The position numbers and the translations under genes are program-made. Under the pieces are notes generated by a model that was not told where the DNA came from, did not search any database, and saw only the letters and a program-made list of their open reading frames with translations. This document shows positions 52,101-54,408 of a stretch of DNA of 54,408 bases, one piece after another; position 1 is the stretch's first letter; the number at the start of each line of letters is the position of its first letter. This DNA comes from Bacillota bacterium (GTDB taxonomy: Bacteria > Bacillota > UBA4882 > UBA8346), in contig JAEYRX010000005.1 in NCBI GenBank assembly GCA_023435225.1, forward strand, positions 1 through 54,408, read 5' to 3'.

Positions 52101-54408
52101 CAATCATTGTGCTGTCAGCTAAAAATGAAGAGCGGTTAAAAGAACAGGCGCAGCGATTGTTGACAGCAATAGAGGAGCAACAACTGATTGATGCCGACTT
52201 AGCGAGTATTGCTTATACTTTCCAGGTGGGACGGGAGGCAATGGAAGAACGTTTAGGGGTCATCATTGGATCAATTGAAGAACTAGCCGGGAAACTGGTG
52301 GCATTTCTAGCAGGGCAAGATGGTATTGACGACCTATATCGTGGCCAGGTTAAACGGAATCAAGCAGCATTAGCAGTCTTTATAGCGGATGAAGACCTAC
52401 AAAAGGCGGTAGAATCATGGGTTACTAAAAGGAAATATGGAAAACTGCTGGATCTATGGGTGAAAGGTTTAGTATTTGACTGGCAGCGGTTATATGGAGA
52501 AAACAAACCGCGCCGGATCAGTTTGCCGACCTATCCTTTTGCCAAAGAGCGTTATTGGTTGCCGGAGTTTGCCGGTAAGGAAAAAACGGCGCCAAGTAGG
52601 GGCATTACAGCATATATCCACCCGCTATTACATCAAAACACCTCAGACCTATCGGAACAGCGGTATAGTTCCACCTTTACCGGCCAGGAATTCTTTTTAG
52701 TGGACCATGTAGTAAGAAACAAAAAGGTCTTACCGGGAGTAGCCTGCCTGGAGATGGCCCGGGCGGCGGTCGAAGTTGCTACGGAGAATCTGGTGGAAGA
52801 CCAGAGAGTGATAAAACTTAAAAATGTGGTTTGGACCCGGCCTATTGGAGTTGAAGAGCAACCGGCGCAGGTGCATATCGGGCTCTATCCGGAAGAAAAC
52901 GGGGAAATAGCTTATGAAATATATGGTTTAGCAGAGAACGGCGAAGCGGGAGAGGTTGTCTATAACCAGGGTAGTGCGGCGCTGGTTGAAAATACGGAGA
53001 ATCCGGTTTTGGACTTGGAAGCCTTACAAGCCGAATGCAACCAACGAAAAATATCGGGAGCCGAAATATATAGTAAGTATAAGTCCATTGGGCTTGATTA
53101 TGGGCCGGGACACCAAGCGATAGAGACAGTATATGCAGGCCGGGGATTGGTACTGGCCAAACTATCATTACCGTCATCGGTTGCGGGAAGTGAAAAAGAG
53201 TTTGTGCTGCACCCGAGTATGATGGATGCCGCATTGCAAGCAACGATTGGAATGTTAGCCGGAGAAGGGGACAGTCTGGTCACTCCAAAACTATCACTAC
53301 CATTTGCCTTGGAAGAGCTGGATGTATATAGTCGTTGTACCGGAAGTATGTGGGCCGTCCTTAGGTATAAGAACAATATGGCGGCTGATGAGATCCGGAA
53401 ACTCGATATTGAATTATGCGATGAACAAGGGCAAGTAAGCATACACATGAAGGGTTTAGAAATTCAGGAGGAAATGGAAGCCAATTCTCACAATGTAGTT
53501 ATTTCAGAAACCCAAGAGCCCTATGAGTTAATGACATTTGAAGAAGTATGGCAAGAACAAGTCCTACCGGAGCCATCACCAGTCGAACTGAAAACAATCG
53601 TTTGTTTTTTATCAAATCCGGAAAATCAACAAGAAATAATTGACGACCAAACAACTTTTAATCAGCAAACGAAGATAATCTTCATTTCTCAAGGGACAGA
53701 CTATCAAAGACAAACCCCACAACATTACAGCATCTCCAAGGCTGACCGGAATGCATATGAAGAGACTTTTCGAAGCATCCGTGCGGATTATGGTGAAATC
53801 GACGCCATATTGTATATGTGGGCGCTGGAGGATTCCAGTTGTATTAAAGATTATTCATGTTTAGTATATATTTTACAGGCATTAGCATCTGCAAATTTAG
53901 GAACGAAGCGGGTATTGTGGGCGGCAAGCTTTGAGAAAGATAGTTTGGAACGCTGTTATCTGGAATCCTGGATTGGATTTGAACGCTCCTTGGGGATGAT
54001 CCTGTCGAATACTCAAATGGCGGCAATATATCAAGTAATCGAACCAAACCAGGGAATGACAATGAAAGATTGGGCCCGGAAACTCCGGGTGGAATTGCAA
54101 ATCCCCAAAGTCCAAAGTGTCTTGTATCAGGAAGGGAAACGATATATCTATAAAACTAGACCAATCACTATCCAATCAGGCAATAGCCTATTGAGAACCG
54201 GAGGAACCTATTTGATCACCGGGGGATGTGGTGGGCTGGGGTTCCTATTTGCAAGATACATTGCCCAAAAACACCCGGTAAATTTAGTACTTACCGGGCG
54301 GTCAGCCATGGACGCGGAAAAGCAAAAGAAAATCAAGCTATTAGAAGATTTAGGCAGTCAAGTCATATACCTGCAAGCTAATGTAAGTAATTCAGACGCT
54401 ATGAAGGC
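49175..54408 (+). CDS. trans-AT PKS: cMT-ACP-KS-DH-KR..., continues past the window
   Basis: Open from ATG 49175 (28 nt after the previous stop) to the window end with no stop: at least 1744 residues. C-methyltransferase (about 90-345) has IEIGAGTGGTSAM, the SAM site. Carrier Ser444 (YGIDSI). KS about 540-965: Cys695 (DTACSSS), His830 (HGTGT), His870 (NIGHLE). No acyltransferase follows. DH about 1149-1430: His1178 in HVVRNKKVLP (the motif Gly is Asn1182) and Asp1351 (MDAALQ). The KR structural half starts about 1470, and the Rossmann GGCGGLG lies near 1683 just before the cut. The first two domains complete the preceding protein's module, so that unit would be alpha-methylated. Confidence 0.93.
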   Translation, partial: MKTKEKLQIEEMDKLLCRLLWCQLQSMGLLKETEIKINDLKAKSGLSDIYGRWLEESIAVLTRNNYLLNNGSSYIVNDPTPIDMETEWQEWERQIGPLRETPNLKAQINLVEATLRVLPEILTGKILATDIMFPNSSMELVAGIYKNNTIADYFNEVLADTVCVFIQARLAKDPSARISIIEIGAGTGGTSAMVFRKLAPYREHIQEYCYTDISKAFLIHAETEYGPDNPYLSCKLFNVEAPIAGQGISLGGYDIAIATNVLHATKNIHETIRNAKATVKKNGLLLLNENSQNSLFMHLTFGLLEGWWLYEDAELRIPGSPILSAKTWQTVLEQEGFRSVFFPMQIIHDLDQQIIVAESDGIIRQRRLIQPQPRIPMKKRITVKTYQEPSFKQKPLTTGDRGITAELLRERSTAYVKKMVGEILKIPDHKIDSAAPLETYGIDSILVIQLTNTLSKTLANITSTLFFEYQTIDALVEHFIQTQKDSLIKLLGIVDRELKEELPSGEEKTASSLPMRPNLRRSRRFLPSAYSKIQTSKIQDIAIIGLSGRYPGANNVNEYWQNLKAGRNCIAEIPKERWDWRKYYHEEKGKEGSMYTKWGGFIADIDKFDPLFFQISPKEAENMDPQERVFLEEAYASIEDAGYTPATLCDSRKVGVFVGVMNADYPTGASYWSIANRVSYLMNFQGPSMAVDTACSSSLTAIHLALESLYNGTSDCAIAGGVNLIIDPKHYLILTSMEMLSAGDQCKAFGDQADGFVDGEGVGAVVLKPLAQAIADGDHIYGILKGSMVNAGGKTNGYTVPNPLAQRLLVRAALERSGVNARTISYIEAHGTGTKLGDPIEIAGLTQAFLKDTEETGYCAIGSVKTNIGHLEAAAGIAGLTKVIMQLKHRKIAPSLHSEVSNPNIDFNSTPFVVQQELTEWKRPVIKLNGIRQEYPRISGISSFGAGGSNAHVVIEEYIPGNQEQPPVRVTPRNPAIIVLSAKNEERLKEQAQRLLTAIEEQQLIDADLASIAYTFQVGREAMEERLGVIIGSIEELAGKLVAFLAGQDGIDDLYRGQVKRNQAALAVFIADEDLQKAVESWVTKRKYGKLLDLWVKGLVFDWQRLYGENKPRRISLPTYPFAKERYWLPEFAGKEKTAPSRGITAYIHPLLHQNTSDLSEQRYSSTFTGQEFFLVDHVVRNKKVLPGVACLEMARAAVEVATENLVEDQRVIKLKNVVWTRPIGVEEQPAQVHIGLYPEENGEIAYEIYGLAENGEAGEVVYNQGSAALVENTENPVLDLEALQAECNQRKISGAEIYSKYKSIGLDYGPGHQAIETVYAGRGLVLAKLSLPSSVAGSEKEFVLHPSMMDAALQATIGMLAGEGDSLVTPKLSLPFALEELDVYSRCTGSMWAVLRYKNNMAADEIRKLDIELCDEQGQVSIHMKGLEIQEEMEANSHNVVISETQEPYELMTFEEVWQEQVLPEPSPVELKTIVCFLSNPENQQEIIDDQTTFNQQTKIIFISQGTDYQRQTPQHYSISKADRNAYEETFRSIRADYGEIDAILYMWALEDSSCIKDYSCLVYILQALASANLGTKRVLWAASFEKDSLERCYLESWIGFERSLGMILSNTQMAAIYQVIEPNQGMTMKDWARKLRVELQIPKVQSVLYQEGKRYIYKTRPITIQSGNSLLRTGGTYLITGGCGGLGFLFARYIAQKHPVNLVLTGRSAMDAEKQKKIKLLEDLGSQVIYLQANVSNSDAMK
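52619..52774 (+). repeat. Second copy of the DH-start DNA
   Basis: Partner of 46738-46893; see there. The duplicated stretch includes the segment where HxxxGxxxxP differs between the two DH domains. Confidence 0.7.

Overview
This window looks like part of a Bacillota (Clostridia-like) chromosome. The pointers are a HelD-type RNA polymerase recycling helicase, DegV and YhfC proteins, an HxlR regulator, strong AGGAGG-like ribosome binding sites, TTG/GTG starts and moderate-to-low GC. The genus cannot be fixed from sequence alone. I saw no rRNA, tRNA, CRISPR array or complete insertion sequence.

Layout. (1) 1-4.5 kb is a gene graveyard. It holds remnants of a DUF1643 protein, a nuclease-like gene broken by a hairpin insertion, a DUF3800 fragment abutting a phage-type nuclease fragment, a small inverted-repeat element with a 12-bp target duplication, and a HEPN/MNT toxin-antitoxin pair whose HEPN gene has an early TGA. 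(2) 4.7-35.5 kb is mostly ordinary chromosome: STAS-like, DegV, galT, HAD-IIIA phosphatase, a DUF4349-LemA-DUF2207 membrane operon, LOG-family protein, DUF362 ferredoxin-like protein, HxlR, MGMT, M50 and YhfC membrane proteases, HelD, two TetR regulators with visible promoter/operators driving an ABC-permease-adaptor export system, two EamA transporters, a PfkB kinase overlapping lipA, a NarL-type two-component pair, a soluble-sensing MCP, a two-domain ABC ATPase and a frameshifted HXXEE membrane protein. (3) 35.5-36.5 kb holds a cloverleaf-like repeat, a decayed HNH endonuclease gene and a 20-bp tandem repeat. (4) 36.5-54.4 kb is the left part of a biosynthetic gene cluster on the + strand: radical SAM protein, O-carbamoyltransferase, PP-loop ATPase, then two megasynthase genes. 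The second runs off the window.

How the cluster probably works. The first megasynthase reads formyltransferase - truncated condensation-like - adenylation (pocket code DILQLGMIWK, close to glycine) - carrier - KS - DH - KR. The second starts with a C-methyltransferase and carrier, then KS - DH - KR (cut). Neither KS is followed by an acyltransferase, so this is a trans-AT PKS/NRPS hybrid. Its likely starter is N-formylglycine, and its first PKS module is split between the two proteins. The first ~5.6 kb of the first megasynthase, and the PP-loop gene before it, are visibly more AT-rich than what follows. The cluster therefore looks assembled by recombination, with a junction in the KS-DH linker.

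A second theme is intergenic DNA with nested inverted repeats of about 50-165 bp (outer stem plus inner hairpin(s)). They occur at more than ten places, including one that interrupts a gene.
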